From WS-9 sp036274595 (GTDB lineage Bacteria > Eisenbacteria > RBG-16-71-46 > SZUA-252), in assembly GCA_036274595.1 (NCBI GenBank), contig DASUFL010000082.1, positions 31,618 through 95,617 of the forward strand: a stretch of DNA of 64,000 nucleotides, given 5' to 3'. A model generated the notes under the pieces. It was not told where the DNA came from, made no database searches, and was given only the letters and a program-made list of their open reading frames with translations. This document shows, in pieces, positions 24,816 to 34,414 of the stretch. Numbering within the stretch: position 1 is the stretch's first letter; each line of letters starts with the position of its first letter. A program made the translations under genes and the position numbers.

Positions 24816-27800
24816 TCAGCGCGCCGTGCGCGTGGGCTCGAGCAGGCTCGCCGCGGCGGGAGCGTGCGCCGGAGCGGGAGCCTCGTGTGACACGGATGTC
24901 TCGGCAGAGCCCTCAACGCCTTCCGCCGTCTTCAAGTGCGTGTAGCGGCCGAGGAGGCGGTAGACGAGCGGAACGATGAGGAGCGTGAGGAAGGTCGAGA
25001 AGAGCATTCCGCCGACGACCGCGATGCCGAGCGGCCGGCGCGACTCCGCGCCCGCGCCGATGCCGATCGCGAGCGGAAGCACGCCGAAGATCGTGGCCAG
25101 CGAGGTCATGAGGATCGGGCGCAGACGGATCTCGGCCGCGTGGATCACCGCCTCCGTGAGCTCCTGGCCGCGGCCTCGGAGCTGGTTCGCGTACTCCACG
25201 ATCAGAATCGCGTTCTTGGTCACGAGCCCGATCAGCATGATGAGCCCGATCTGCGAGAAGATGTTCATGCTCTGCCCGAAGATGAAGAGGGAGATCAGGG
25301 CCCCGACGACGGCGAGCGGCACCGAGAAGAGGATCGTGAGCGGGTGGATGAAGCTCTCGAACTGCGCCGCGAGCACGAGATAGATGAAGACGACGGCCAG
25401 GCCGAAGAGGAGGTAGAGGCTGTTGCTCGACTCGCGGAACTCCTTCGACTGCCCCGCCAGCTCGTGCTTGACCCCCGACGGGAGCGCCGTGGCGGCGATC
25501 CGGTCGAGATCGTCCAGCGCCTGCCCGAGGCTCACCCCGGGCGCGAGGTTGGCCGTGAGGGTCGCGGAGCGCTGCCGGTTGTAGTGGTTGAGCTCCTTCG
25601 GCGCCACGGTCTCCTTCACGCTGATGACGCTCGCGAGCTGCACGAGCCCGTTCGCGCCCCGCAAATAGATCCCCTCGATCGCCTCCGGCGTGGCCCGAGC
25701 GGTCGGCTTGAGCTGCGCGATCACGTCGTACTGCTTCGTGCCGCGCTTGAAGTCGGAGATCGCCTTGCCGCCGAGGAGCGTCTCGAGCGTGCTCCCGATG
25801 TCGGTCACCGACACCCCGAGCTGCGCCGCGCGATCGCGGTCGATCCCGATGTCGAGCTGCGGCGTGTTGAGGCGGAGGTCGGTGTCCATGTTGACCAGGT
25901 ACCCGAGCTTCTGCCCCTCCGCCATCATGGCTCCCACCGCCTGCCCCAGGGTCCCGTAATCGTCGGCCTGGAGCACGTACTCGACCGGGGTCGACGAGAA
26001 CTGCCCGCCCAGGGACGGCGGATTGATGACGAACGCGAGCACGCCCGGAATCGAGATGAGCTGCGGGAAGAGCTGCTGCACGACCTCCTGCGCCGATCGG
26101 GCGCGGTAGATGGGGACGTGCACCATGGGGAGCATCGGGAGCGGCGTCGGGATCCATGCCTTCGGCCGCTCGTCGAGCCGCTTCAGCCGGAAGAAGAGGA
26201 ACCCGTTCGTCACGCGCCCCGGTCCTCCGAATCCGAGACCGGTCGCGGTGAAGAGCCCGGCGCGCTCCGGCATGGGCAGGAGGATCGCCTCGACCTGGCG
26301 CATGTACTTGTCCGTGTAGGCGAGCGTCGAGCCCTCCGGAGCGATGACGATGCCGAAGGCGACGCCGCGATCCTCGGTGGGCGCCAGCTCCTTCCGCATG
26401 AACATGAAGCAGACGGCGCTCACCCCGATGAACAGGAGCACCACGCCCCCAACGGCCCACGGACGGCGGATGACGCCGCGCAGGAGCCGGTCGTAGACGC
26501 GGTCCAGCCAGCGGAAGAAGTTGTCGAACGTCCGCGTGGCCCATCCCTTGCCGCCGCCATGGAGCGGCCGGAGCATGCGGGAGGTGAGCATCGGCGTGAG
26601 CGAGAGCGCGACGAAGCCCGAGATCGCGACCGCCACGGCGACCGTGAGTCCGAACTCGTTGAAGAGCCGTCCCACCGATCCCTGGAGGAACGCCACGGGG
26701 ATGAACACGGCGACGAGGGAGATCGTGGTTGCGAGAATCGCGAATCCGATCTCGTTGGAGCCGTCGAGCGCCGCCTTCAGGCGCGGCTTCCCCATCTCCA
26801 TGTGCCGGTACACGTTTTCCAGCACGACGATGGCGTCGTCCACCACGAGCCCGATGGCCAGAACCATGGCCAGGAGCGTGAGGATGTTGATCGTGAAGCC
26901 GAGGAAGTAGGCCACCGCGAGCGCGCCCACGATCGAGACCGGGATCGCGACCGAGGGGATGAGCGTGGCCCGGAAGCTCTTGAGGAAAAGGAGGATCACG
27001 AGGATCACGAGGCACATGGCGATCAGGATGGTGTGCGAGACCTCGTCGATCGAATCCTGGATGAAGGTCGATGAATCGTAGGCGACGTCGAGCTTCATTC
27101 CCTGGGGGAGGAGCTTCGAGAGCTCGGGGATCGCGTCCCGAATCTCTTTGGCCACCTCGAGGGTGCTCGCCGTCTTTTGCTTCACGATGCCCAGTCCCAC
27201 CGCCTGCTGTCCGTTCCAGCGGGCCAGGCTCCGCTCGTCCTCGGGGCCGACCTGCACCTCGGCGATGTCGGAGAGCCGGACGATGTCGGGTCCTCGCTGC
27301 GCGATAATGATCGCGCCGAACTCATCGGCCGTGGTCAGCTCGCCCCGGGTCCGCACCGCGAACTCGCGCCCGATCCCCTCGACCCGCCCACCCGGGATCT
27401 CCGCGTTCTCGGCCTTGACCGCGCGTTCCACGTCCTGCGTCGTGACGGCCCGGTTGGCCATGCGCTGCGCGTCGAGCCAGACGCGCATGGCGTAGCGGCG
27501 CTCGCCGCCGATGAAGACCGACGCCACGCCCGGGAAGCGCTGGATCTGCTCCTTGAGCGTGAGGTCTCCGACCTCGGTCAGCTCGAGCCCGTTGTGCCGG
27601 TCGCTCGAGAGGGCGAGCCAGAAGATCGGCTGGGCGTTGACGTCCACCTTGGCGACGATGGGATCGTCCGCCTCGGTCGGCAGCGTGCCCCGCACGCGCG
27701 ACACGCGGTCGCGGACATCGTTCGCCGCTTCCTCCACGTTGCGCGAGAGCTCGAACTCGATCGTGATGACCGACCCCTGCTCGCGGCTCGACGAGTCGAT

Positions 27801-28037
27801 CGTCTTGATGCCCTCGATGGTCGCGAACTGCTCCTCCAGGACGTCCGTGATCTCGGTCTCGACCACGCTCGGGCTCGCGCCGCGATAGAAGGTGGTCACC
27901 GACACGATCGGCGGATCGATGTCCGGGTACTCGCGGACAGGAAGCCGCGTGAACGCGATCACCCCGAAGAGGACGATCGAGAGGCTCATGACCGTCGCGA
28001 AGACGGGACGCTGGATGGAGAACTCGCTCAGTTTCAT
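24816..28037 (-). CDS. RND efflux transporter, HAE1 (AcrB/MexB) family
   Basis: A 1073-aa inner-membrane proton-drug antiporter. It opens with the canonical MKLSEFSIQRPVFATVMSL; the proton-relay aspartates D400 and D401 are in GLVVDDAIVVLENV, and the conserved Lys is in GLVTKNAILIVEYANQ. Twelve helices and two large periplasmic loops match the HAE1 class, which expels hydrophobic drugs, rather than metal-exporting HME pumps. It is the third gene of a complete tripartite operon. A ~50-residue Ala/His/Pro-rich tail follows the last helix. Substrates cannot be read from sequence. Confidence 0.95.
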   Translation of the reverse strand: MKLSEFSIQRPVFATVMSLSIVLFGVIAFTRLPVREYPDIDPPIVSVTTFYRGASPSVVETEITDVLEEQFATIEGIKTIDSSSREQGSVITIEFELSRNVEEAANDVRDRVSRVRGTLPTEADDPIVAKVDVNAQPIFWLALSSDRHNGLELTEVGDLTLKEQIQRFPGVASVFIGGERRYAMRVWLDAQRMANRAVTTQDVERAVKAENAEIPGGRVEGIGREFAVRTRGELTTADEFGAIIIAQRGPDIVRLSDIAEVQVGPEDERSLARWNGQQAVGLGIVKQKTASTLEVAKEIRDAIPELSKLLPQGMKLDVAYDSSTFIQDSIDEVSHTILIAMCLVILVILLFLKSFRATLIPSVAIPVSIVGALAVAYFLGFTINILTLLAMVLAIGLVVDDAIVVLENVYRHMEMGKPRLKAALDGSNEIGFAILATTISLVAVFIPVAFLQGSVGRLFNEFGLTVAVAVAISGFVALSLTPMLTSRMLRPLHGGGKGWATRTFDNFFRWLDRVYDRLLRGVIRRPWAVGGVVLLFIGVSAVCFMFMRKELAPTEDRGVAFGIVIAPEGSTLAYTDKYMRQVEAILLPMPERAGLFTATGLGFGGPGRVTNGFLFFRLKRLDERPKAWIPTPLPMLPMVHVPIYRARSAQEVVQQLFPQLISIPGVLAFVINPPSLGGQFSSTPVEYVLQADDYGTLGQAVGAMMAEGQKLGYLVNMDTDLRLNTPQLDIGIDRDRAAQLGVSVTDIGSTLETLLGGKAISDFKRGTKQYDVIAQLKPTARATPEAIEGIYLRGANGLVQLASVISVKETVAPKELNHYNRQRSATLTANLAPGVSLGQALDDLDRIAATALPSGVKHELAGQSKEFRESSNSLYLLFGLAVVFIYLVLAAQFESFIHPLTILFSVPLAVVGALISLFIFGQSMNIFSQIGLIMLIGLVTKNAILIVEYANQLRGRGQELTEAVIHAAEIRLRPILMTSLATIFGVLPLAIGIGAGAESRRPLGIAVVGGMLFSTFLTLLIVPLVYRLLGRYTHLKTAEGVEGSAETSVSHEAPAPAHAPAAASLLEPTRTAR

Positions 28038-28041
28038 GGGT

Positions 28042-29259
28042 CTACTTCCTCGTCGTACCGGACGCCGCGGGCTTCGACGAGGCGTCCCCCTTGGGTCCTG
28101 CGTCGGGCTTCGCGGGGGCCGCCGCGGCGCCGGGCGCTCCGCCGCCGCCTGGAGCCGCGCCGCCGGCTGGAGTCGCGCCGCCCGGGCCCCCGGCCGCGTC
28201 CGCGTGGGAATCGATCGGGATCACGCGCGCCTTGTCGAAGAGCTTCTGATGCCCGGCGACGACGATGCGCGCACCGGGCTCGAGCCCGCTCACCACTTCG
28301 ACGACGTCCGAGAGCCGGGTCCCGAGCTGGATCGCCGTGCGCGACACGGTCGAGTCCGGTCCCACCACGTACACGAAGGTCTGATTCCCCTCGGCGAACA
28401 CCGCCTCGTTGGGAATCGTGAGGGCGTTCATGCGCTCGCTCAGGACGGCCGAGACGTTCGCGGACATGCCCGGACGGAACTCGCCGCGAGGATTCCGGAC
28501 GCGCGCGATCACCTGCGCGCTTCGCGTCCCCGGATCGAGCACCGGATCGACCACGTCGATCCGACCGCTCAGGAGCGTGTTCGGGAACGCCGTCGTCGAC
28601 ACCGTGACCTCCGATCCGCGCTTCAGTGTGGACAGGTAGCGCTCCGGAGCGGAGAAGATGACCTTGAGCTCGGCGATCTGCGCGAGGTCGGTGATCGCGG
28701 TGCCCGTCCGCAGATACGCGCCAGGGCTCACCTTCTTCGAGCCCACCACGCCCGAGAAGGGGGCGACGATCCGCGTCTTCGAGAGCCGCGTGCGCGCGAG
28801 GGCGAGATTCGCGTCCGCCACCTTGAGCGCGGCCCCCGCGTCGTCGAGATCCTGGGCGGAGCCCGCCTTCTGCTCCACGACCTCCTTCACCCGGTCGTAC
28901 GTGGACTTCGCCTGATCGCGCGTCGCCGCCGCGCGGTCGACCTCGGCCTTGAGCTGCGAGTCGTCGAGGCGCGCGAGGACCGTTCCCCTGGCGACCGGCT
29001 GACCCTCGCGGAACGGGAGGCTCATCACGACCGCGTCGATCTCGGAGACGACCGTGATGGCCTCGCCCGCCTCGATGGAGCCGACCGCTTCGAAGCGATC
29101 GAACACGCGCTCGCGCGAGACGACGGAGGTCTCCGCCGGCATCGGAGGCATGGTGAACCCGCCTCCCTTGGGGCCCCCTTTGGTGCAGCCCGAGACGACG
29201 AGAACGAGAGCGAGCGCCGCGCCCGAGAGCGCGCGCATCCGGTGCAATGTGTGGCTCAT
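28042..29259 (-). CDS. RND efflux periplasmic adaptor subunit (AcrA/MexA family)
   Basis: A 405-aa membrane fusion protein. A lipoprotein signal (ALVLVVSGC) anchors it to the inner membrane. Barrel-sandwich hybrid halves flank a helical hairpin (lipoyl motifs EAGEAITVVSEIDAVV and RIVAPFSGVVGSKKVSPG), followed by the beta-barrel and the membrane-proximal domain. After about residue 345 there is an unusual low-complexity Gly/Ala/Pro tail. The ATG overlaps the tolC-type stop as ATGA, and the transporter starts 4 bases after its stop. Confidence 0.93.
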   Translation of the reverse strand: MSHTLHRMRALSGAALALVLVVSGCTKGGPKGGGFTMPPMPAETSVVSRERVFDRFEAVGSIEAGEAITVVSEIDAVVMSLPFREGQPVARGTVLARLDDSQLKAEVDRAAATRDQAKSTYDRVKEVVEQKAGSAQDLDDAGAALKVADANLALARTRLSKTRIVAPFSGVVGSKKVSPGAYLRTGTAITDLAQIAELKVIFSAPERYLSTLKRGSEVTVSTTAFPNTLLSGRIDVVDPVLDPGTRSAQVIARVRNPRGEFRPGMSANVSAVLSERMNALTIPNEAVFAEGNQTFVYVVGPDSTVSRTAIQLGTRLSDVVEVVSGLEPGARIVVAGHQKLFDKARVIPIDSHADAAGGPGGATPAGGAAPGGGGAPGAAAAPAKPDAGPKGDASSKPAASGTTRK

Positions 29260-30929
29260 GGCCGGGTGTTCCCCCCTGTGGACGTGGACGCGGGATAGGC
29301 ACCCGACGTCAGGAATCGAAGCGCGGCGGCGGCCTTGGCCGTCCGCACGAGCGCCTGCGAATAGCGCTGCTGGGCGGTCGCGAGATCGGCCCCCAGTCGC
29401 ACGAGCTCGAACGCCGTGGTGCGGCCGCTGTTGTACTGGAGAATCCCGATCCTCACCTGCTCGCGCGAGGCTTCGACGCCCTGCCCCGCGACCTCGAACC
29501 GCCGCGCCGCGCGCACGAGCGCGCGATGCGCGGTGCGAACGTCCTCGGTCAGCGCGCGCCGCGCATCCTCGAGATCCTGCTTCGCGCGATCGGTCTCGCC
29601 CTTCAAGCGCTCGTGCTCGCCGCGTCCCTGGCGGAGGAAGATCGGGAACGAGAAGCTCACCCCCGCGCTCCAGGTCGGGAAGTCGCGATGGATGACGTCC
29701 GTGAACGCATCGCCGAACTTTCCGCTCACCGGAACCGGCTCCGCGCCCGGGATGAAGGTCACGTCCTGGGGCGTGCCCGCCAGTCCCGTACCACCGAGGG
29801 ATCCGAGCACGTCGAGCTTGGGATAGCGATTCCAGGCCGCGCCCTTCTCACGCGCTTCCGCCGCCGCGAGATCCTCCTGGCGCGCTTTGATCGCGAGGTT
29901 CTGGTCGAGGGCGCGCGTCACGGCGGCGTCTTCCGGCTCGATCGGGAAGGACGATGGCGGCTGATCCACCGCGCGGAAGCGCGGCACATCCTTGGGGCGG
30001 CGCCCGATCAGCGACGCCAGGTGATCCGAGATCCTGTCGAGGTCCTCCTCGCGATCGAGGAGCGATTGCTCCTGCTCCGCGAGGAACACCCTGGCGGTGG
30101 CGACGTCGTTGGGGCCGACGAGGCCCGACCGCGCGCGAAGCTCGGCCTGGGTCTCGAGAGCCTGCGCCTGGTCGCGGATCAGCTGCTGCACCGCGAGATC
30201 CCGCTCCGCGGCGTGGAGGTCCCAGTAGACCTGCTCGACCGTGGTCTCCACCTCGATCCGCACGTCGTCGTAGCGCGCCAGGGCCGCCTTCTCCTCGCGG
30301 CCGGTCGCGGTGGCCTCGCTCGAGGTGCCGGGGCCGAAGCCGCGCAGGAGCGGCTGGCGGATGGACAGACGGCCGACCGCGTCGTAGGACGGATTCACGG
30401 TCGAGAAGGTGGAATTCGTCTCGGTACGGAGCGCGTCCATCGATGCCTCGAGCTCGGTCCCGAGCGGGAGGAGCGTGCGAATGCCGCCCGTGCCCGTGGT
30501 GGTCCGGTTCGAGATCACGTCGTTCGTCTCGAAGGGCGAGGTTCGCACCTGGTCGATCTCGCCGGTGGTGCCGTCGAGGAAGAGCTCGGGATCGAAGTGC
30601 CCCTTCTCCCGCATGTGCGCTCCGCGCGCCGCCACCACCTGGGCCGCCGCGCGCTGGGCCAGCGTCGAGCCGCCCTCGATCGCGGAGTGCACCGCGTCCG
30701 CGAGCGTGAGGGGCTCGCCCGGGATCTTGTCGAGCGCGTCGCTCAGGACGCTGTCGGGGTTGGCGGTGGTGAGCCCGAATCCCTGCCCCTCCGCCCTTGG
30801 GGCCCCTGCGCCAAGCATCCATCCCAGGATCAAGATCGCGAGTGAGACGGTCCGCGCGCGGACCAGCGCGGACGAGCTACTGCCGGGTGACGACGAGGTT
30901 CCTGCCACGATCTTCCCTGCCCTCCCCAT
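29256..30929 (-). CDS. TolC-family outer-membrane efflux protein
   Basis: A 557-aa outer-membrane channel of the tripartite pump. Signal segment: VSLAILILGWMLGAGAPRAEG. Two internal repeats of the outer-membrane efflux family follow, with long helices (TVEQVYWDLHAAERDLAV and HRALVRAARRFEVAGQGVEA) and a LSIRQPLLRGFGPG strand region. The ATG at 30929 has no clear ribosome site; a GTG 21 bases downstream, preceded by GGGAGG, is an alternative start. No dedicated regulator gene is adjacent. Confidence 0.9.
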   Translation of the reverse strand: MGRAGKIVAGTSSSPGSSSSALVRARTVSLAILILGWMLGAGAPRAEGQGFGLTTANPDSVLSDALDKIPGEPLTLADAVHSAIEGGSTLAQRAAAQVVAARGAHMREKGHFDPELFLDGTTGEIDQVRTSPFETNDVISNRTTTGTGGIRTLLPLGTELEASMDALRTETNSTFSTVNPSYDAVGRLSIRQPLLRGFGPGTSSEATATGREEKAALARYDDVRIEVETTVEQVYWDLHAAERDLAVQQLIRDQAQALETQAELRARSGLVGPNDVATARVFLAEQEQSLLDREEDLDRISDHLASLIGRRPKDVPRFRAVDQPPSSFPIEPEDAAVTRALDQNLAIKARQEDLAAAEAREKGAAWNRYPKLDVLGSLGGTGLAGTPQDVTFIPGAEPVPVSGKFGDAFTDVIHRDFPTWSAGVSFSFPIFLRQGRGEHERLKGETDRAKQDLEDARRALTEDVRTAHRALVRAARRFEVAGQGVEASREQVRIGILQYNSGRTTAFELVRLGADLATAQQRYSQALVRTAKAAAALRFLTSGAYPASTSTGGNTRP

Positions 30930-30964
30930 GGGCGCATGAGCGCCGAAACGGTGCGGTCTTCGAT

Positions 30965-31975
30965 TTAGCTCGGATTGGATTCGCGAGGAGTCACGTCCAG
31001 CGTGACCACCTCGACGCCGCGGACCACCGTGAGCGGCGATGAGACGCCCACCTCACGCTCGGTCAGCCTCGCCTGGAGGTCGTCGATGCCGCGCACCGGC
31101 GCGTCCCCGAACGCCACGATCACGTCCCCAGGCTCCAGGCCCGCCTGCTCCGCCGGGCTCTCGGGCTCGACGGATTCGACGCGCACGCCGCTCTCGACCG
31201 GGAGCCGATGGAACCGGGCCACCTTTCGCGCGAGGGCGACGCTCTGCCCTGCGAGACCGATGGCGCTCCGGCGCACGCGTCCCTGCCGTATCAACTGCGC
31301 TGCCACCAGCTTGGCTGTATTGACGGCGATGGCGAAGCAGATGCCCTGGGCGGGCATGATCATCGCGGAGTTTACCCCGATCACCTCACCCTGTGTTGTA
31401 ACAAGTGGCCCTCCCGAGCTGCCCGGATTGAGGGCCGCGTCGGTCTGGATCACGTTGTCGATGAGGCGTCCGGACCGCGACCGAAGCGACCGGCCGAGCG
31501 CGCTCACGACCCCGGAGGTGACGGTGGCCTGGAAGCCGTAGGGATTCCCGATCGCCACCACGAGCTGTCCGACGCGAACGGCGTTGGAATCGCCGAGGGT
31601 CGCGGGAATCAGGTTCGGCGCGGTGATGCGGACGACGGCGAGATCGGTCTCCGGATCGTCCCCGATCAGATCGGCGGCGTACGATGAGCCGTCCGCGAAC
31701 CGGACGAGGATGCTGGACGCGCCGTGGACGACGTGGCTGTTGGTGAGGATGAAGCCGTCGGGAGTGAAGACGAAGCCCGAGCCCGACCCGCCCCGCGGCT
31801 GGGGCGGCCTGGCGGAATGACGCGAATCGGGCTCCGGGTGCCGTACTTCGATCGACACCACGGACGGACCCACCGCTTCCACAGCGTGGACAACCGCCTT
31901 GGAATAGGCGTCGAGCAGCCCGTCTGAGGATGGCTCCGGCTCGGGAGCCGGAACCGGCGTTCCGTGCGGTATCAT
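30965..31975 (-). CDS. Trypsin-like serine protease with PDZ domain (S1C, HtrA/DegP-like)
   Basis: A 336-aa protein. The catalytic triad is H81 (LTNSHVVHG), D111 (DPETDLAVVRI) and S187 (LNPGSSGGPL); a single PDZ domain occupies residues ~240-330 (SPAEQAGLEPGDVIVAFG). Most HtrA proteins are exported or membrane-tethered, but this one opens with a Pro/Glu-rich hydrophilic stretch and shows no signal peptide or transmembrane helix, suggesting cytoplasmic quality control or a missed upstream start. It is divergent from the lipase-like gene; a TACAAT element at 32030-32035 may be its -10. Confidence 0.88.
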   Translation of the reverse strand: MIPHGTPVPAPEPEPSSDGLLDAYSKAVVHAVEAVGPSVVSIEVRHPEPDSRHSARPPQPRGGSGSGFVFTPDGFILTNSHVVHGASSILVRFADGSSYAADLIGDDPETDLAVVRITAPNLIPATLGDSNAVRVGQLVVAIGNPYGFQATVTSGVVSALGRSLRSRSGRLIDNVIQTDAALNPGSSGGPLVTTQGEVIGVNSAMIMPAQGICFAIAVNTAKLVAAQLIRQGRVRRSAIGLAGQSVALARKVARFHRLPVESGVRVESVEPESPAEQAGLEPGDVIVAFGDAPVRGIDDLQARLTEREVGVSSPLTVVRGVEVVTLDVTPRESNPS

Positions 31976-32046
31976 GCCTGACTCTGATGCCGCGGCCCCC
32001 CGTTTGGTTGCGCCCCGGCCCTCGAAGCCATTGTAAGGAGCCGAAC

Positions 32047-32967
32047 TTGGACAGGGAACCGTCGAACGCTGGACCGTCGGCGTACGAAATCCCCCTCACC
32101 GGCCGGGGCGCAATCTCGTGCTGGCGCCTGGGCGGGACCGGGGAGCGCCGCGGGGTCGGAATCCTCCACGGCCTGGGCGATCATGCCGGGCGTTATGCGG
32201 AGCTGGGCTCAGCACTCCTCGAGCGCGGCTTTGCGGTCGACGCGATCGATCTCCCAGGGCACGGGAAGTCCTATGGCAAGCGAGGGCATGTGGGGTCGTG
32301 GCTCGATTACCGGGCCGCGGTCACGGCCTGGATGGATCGCGCGCACGCGGCCGCCCCGGACCGGACCTGGACGCTTCTCGGCCAGAGCATGGGCGCCTTC
32401 GTCGCGCTGGACTGGGCCCTCGAGCATCCGGCGCGGGTGGAGCGCCTGGTTCTCTGCGCTCCGCCGTTCCAGCTAGGGTTCCGGCCGTCGCTCCTCAAGG
32501 TGAAGGCGGCGCAGGCGCTCGTCCGCTTCTGGCCAGGCTTCTCGCAGGGCAACATGATCCTTCCCTCCATGCTGTCGCACGACCAGAGCATCGTGCGCGC
32601 CCACATGGAGGATCCTCTCGTCCACTACCAGATCACGGCCCGGCTCTTCCTCGAGTTCCAGTTCATGCGCGCGTCCTTGATGAAGCGCGTGGGCGAGCTC
32701 AAGACCCCGACGCTCGTCATCCAGGGAGGCGAGGACCACGTGGCCGATCCGGCCGGGAGCGAGAAGTGGGTCAAGATGGCTCCCGAAGGACTCGCCGAGC
32801 TGCGCCTCTACCCTGGCCTCTACCATGAAGTGCTCGCCGAGGTGGGGCGGACGGAGATCATCGCTTCCTTGATCGATTGGCTCGAGAAGCCGGTGGCCTC
32901 GCGCGCCGGGCCGGCCGCGCGGGGACACGAAGGAGCATCGACACCGCCTCGCGCCAGCCGTTCCTGA
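32047..32967 (+). CDS. Alpha/beta hydrolase, monoacylglycerol-lipase-like
   Basis: A 306-aa serine hydrolase of the S33/monoglyceride-lipase type. The nucleophile S114 is in LLGQSMGAFVALDWALEHP; the acid is in IQGGEDHVADPAGS and the His in YPGLYHEVLAEVG. The oxyanion region GILHGLGDHAGRY and DLPGHGKSYGKRGH are typical of monoacylglycerol lipases. The TTG at 47 bases into line 32001-32060 was chosen because AAGGAG lies 6 bases before it and no better ATG exists. Facing glycerol genes supports release of glycerol from monoacylglycerols. Its 3' end overlaps glpK by 110 bases. Confidence 0.82.
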   Translation: MDREPSNAGPSAYEIPLTGRGAISCWRLGGTGERRGVGILHGLGDHAGRYAELGSALLERGFAVDAIDLPGHGKSYGKRGHVGSWLDYRAAVTAWMDRAHAAAPDRTWTLLGQSMGAFVALDWALEHPARVERLVLCAPPFQLGFRPSLLKVKAAQALVRFWPGFSQGNMILPSMLSHDQSIVRAHMEDPLVHYQITARLFLEFQFMRASLMKRVGELKTPTLVIQGGEDHVADPAGSEKWVKMAPEGLAELRLYPGLYHEVLAEVGRTEIIASLIDWLEKPVASRAGPAARGHEGASTPPRASRS

Positions 32968-34414
32968 GCCGCTCGCGCTCGCGGCGCGCGAGGGCAGGGC
33001 GGAACGTCGTCATGGCGTCGTCCGGGCCTCCGATCGCGCCGCCTCGATCCCACCATCCGATCGCGATTCCCGCGAGATGCGCGGCGCCGAGGGCGGTCGT
33101 CTCCAGGACCTTGGGACGCTCGACGGTGATGCCGAGCAGATCCGCCTGTAGCTGCATGAGGAAATCGTTCGCCGTCGCGCCGCCGTCCACGCGCATTCGC
33201 GCGATCTTCGAGGGCGCGACCGCGCCCATCGCGTCCACCAGATCGCACGTCTGGAACGCGATCGCTTCGAGCGCCGCGCGCACCAGGTGCGCGCGCGTCG
33301 TGCCCCGGGTCAGGCCGCACCAGATCCCGCGCGCTTCGGGGCGCCACCATGGAGCCCCCAGTCCGGCAAAGGCGGGCACGAGGTAGGTTCCGGCCGCGTC
33401 GGGCACCGATCGCGCCAGAGATTCGGTCTCCGCCGCCGTCGCGATGATCCCGAGCCCGTCCCTGAGCCACTGCACCGCCGCGCCCGCGATGAACACGCTT
33501 CCCTCGAGCGCATACGCGGCCTCGCCGCGCGGACCGCACGCGACCGTCGTGAGGAGTCCCCCCCTGGGCGGCGCGGCGCGGCGTCCGGTGTGGAGCATGA
33601 GGAAGCATCCGGTGCCATAGGTGTTCTTGAGCCCCCCAGCCGACACGCAGCCCTGCCCGAAGAGGGCGGCCTGCTGGTCTCCCGCGATGCCCGCGATCGG
33701 AACTCCATCGGGAAGGCCAGGCACGCCGCGCGTGCGCCCGAATTCCGAGGAGGAAGGCCTCACTTCGGGAAGGAGCGCTGGCGCCACGCCGAAGAGGGCG
33801 AGGAGCTCGTCGTCCCAGCGGTGGCGATGGATGTCGTAGAGGAGCGTCCGGCTCGCGTTGGTGGGATCGGTGGCGTGAACGGCGCCTCCGGTCAGCTTCC
33901 AGAGCACCCACGCGTCGATCGTCCCGAACGCGAGATCGCCTCGACGCGCGCGGGCGCGGGCTCCCTTCCCGTGTGCCAGGATCCACTCGAGCTTGGTCCC
34001 CGAGAAGTAGGGGTCGAGCCTGAGTCCCGTCCGTCGCGCGATCGCGCGCTCCTTCCCCGCCCGCCTGAGGGCGTCGCAGCGCTCGGCGGTGCGGCGGTCC
34101 TGCCAGACGATGGCCGGAGCGATCGGCTTCGACGTCGCGCGGTCCCAGACCAGCGTGGTCTCGCGCTGATTCGTGACTCCGATCGCCGCGATGCGTGCCG
34201 CGCGATCCGATTCGAGCGCGCCCGCGATCGCGTGCAGGCAGGCGCCCCAGATCTCGTCCCCGTCGTGCTCCACCCAGCCGGGACGGGGGAAGTGCTGCGG
34301 CAGCTCCGCATAGCCCCGTCCCGTGACGCGGCCGTTTCGATCGAGCAGCAGGGCCGTCGTCCCGGTGGTCCCCTGGTCGATCGCGAGCACCCGCTCGCCG
34401 TCGTGCGCGCTCAT
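32858..34414 (-). CDS. glpK: Glycerol kinase
   Basis: A 518-aa FGGY-family kinase phosphorylating glycerol to sn-glycerol 3-phosphate. Motifs: ATP-binding VLAIDQGTTGTTALL, substrate site VTNQRETTLVWDR, the IVWQDRRTAERC segment, GIAGDQQAALFGQ, and the C-terminal MRVDGGATANDFLMQLQADL. Length suits the family (~500), with a basic tail of ~25 residues that overlaps the convergent hydrolase gene. The ATG overlaps the glpD stop by four bases (ATGA), so both are translated from one message. Confidence 0.95.
   Translation of the reverse strand: MSAHDGERVLAIDQGTTGTTALLLDRNGRVTGRGYAELPQHFPRPGWVEHDGDEIWGACLHAIAGALESDRAARIAAIGVTNQRETTLVWDRATSKPIAPAIVWQDRRTAERCDALRRAGKERAIARRTGLRLDPYFSGTKLEWILAHGKGARARARRGDLAFGTIDAWVLWKLTGGAVHATDPTNASRTLLYDIHRHRWDDELLALFGVAPALLPEVRPSSSEFGRTRGVPGLPDGVPIAGIAGDQQAALFGQGCVSAGGLKNTYGTGCFLMLHTGRRAAPPRGGLLTTVACGPRGEAAYALEGSVFIAGAAVQWLRDGLGIIATAAETESLARSVPDAAGTYLVPAFAGLGAPWWRPEARGIWCGLTRGTTRAHLVRAALEAIAFQTCDLVDAMGAVAPSKIARMRVDGGATANDFLMQLQADLLGITVERPKVLETTALGAAHLAGIAIGWWDRGGAIGGPDDAMTTFRPALARRERERLRNGWREAVSMLLRVPARPARRARPPASRANRSRKR

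Noticed and set aside
24936..27074. A 712-codon open frame antisense to the RND transporter gene
   Set aside because: Composition is almost entirely Arg, Glu, Asp and His, the mirror of transporter codons; no domain or ribosome site.
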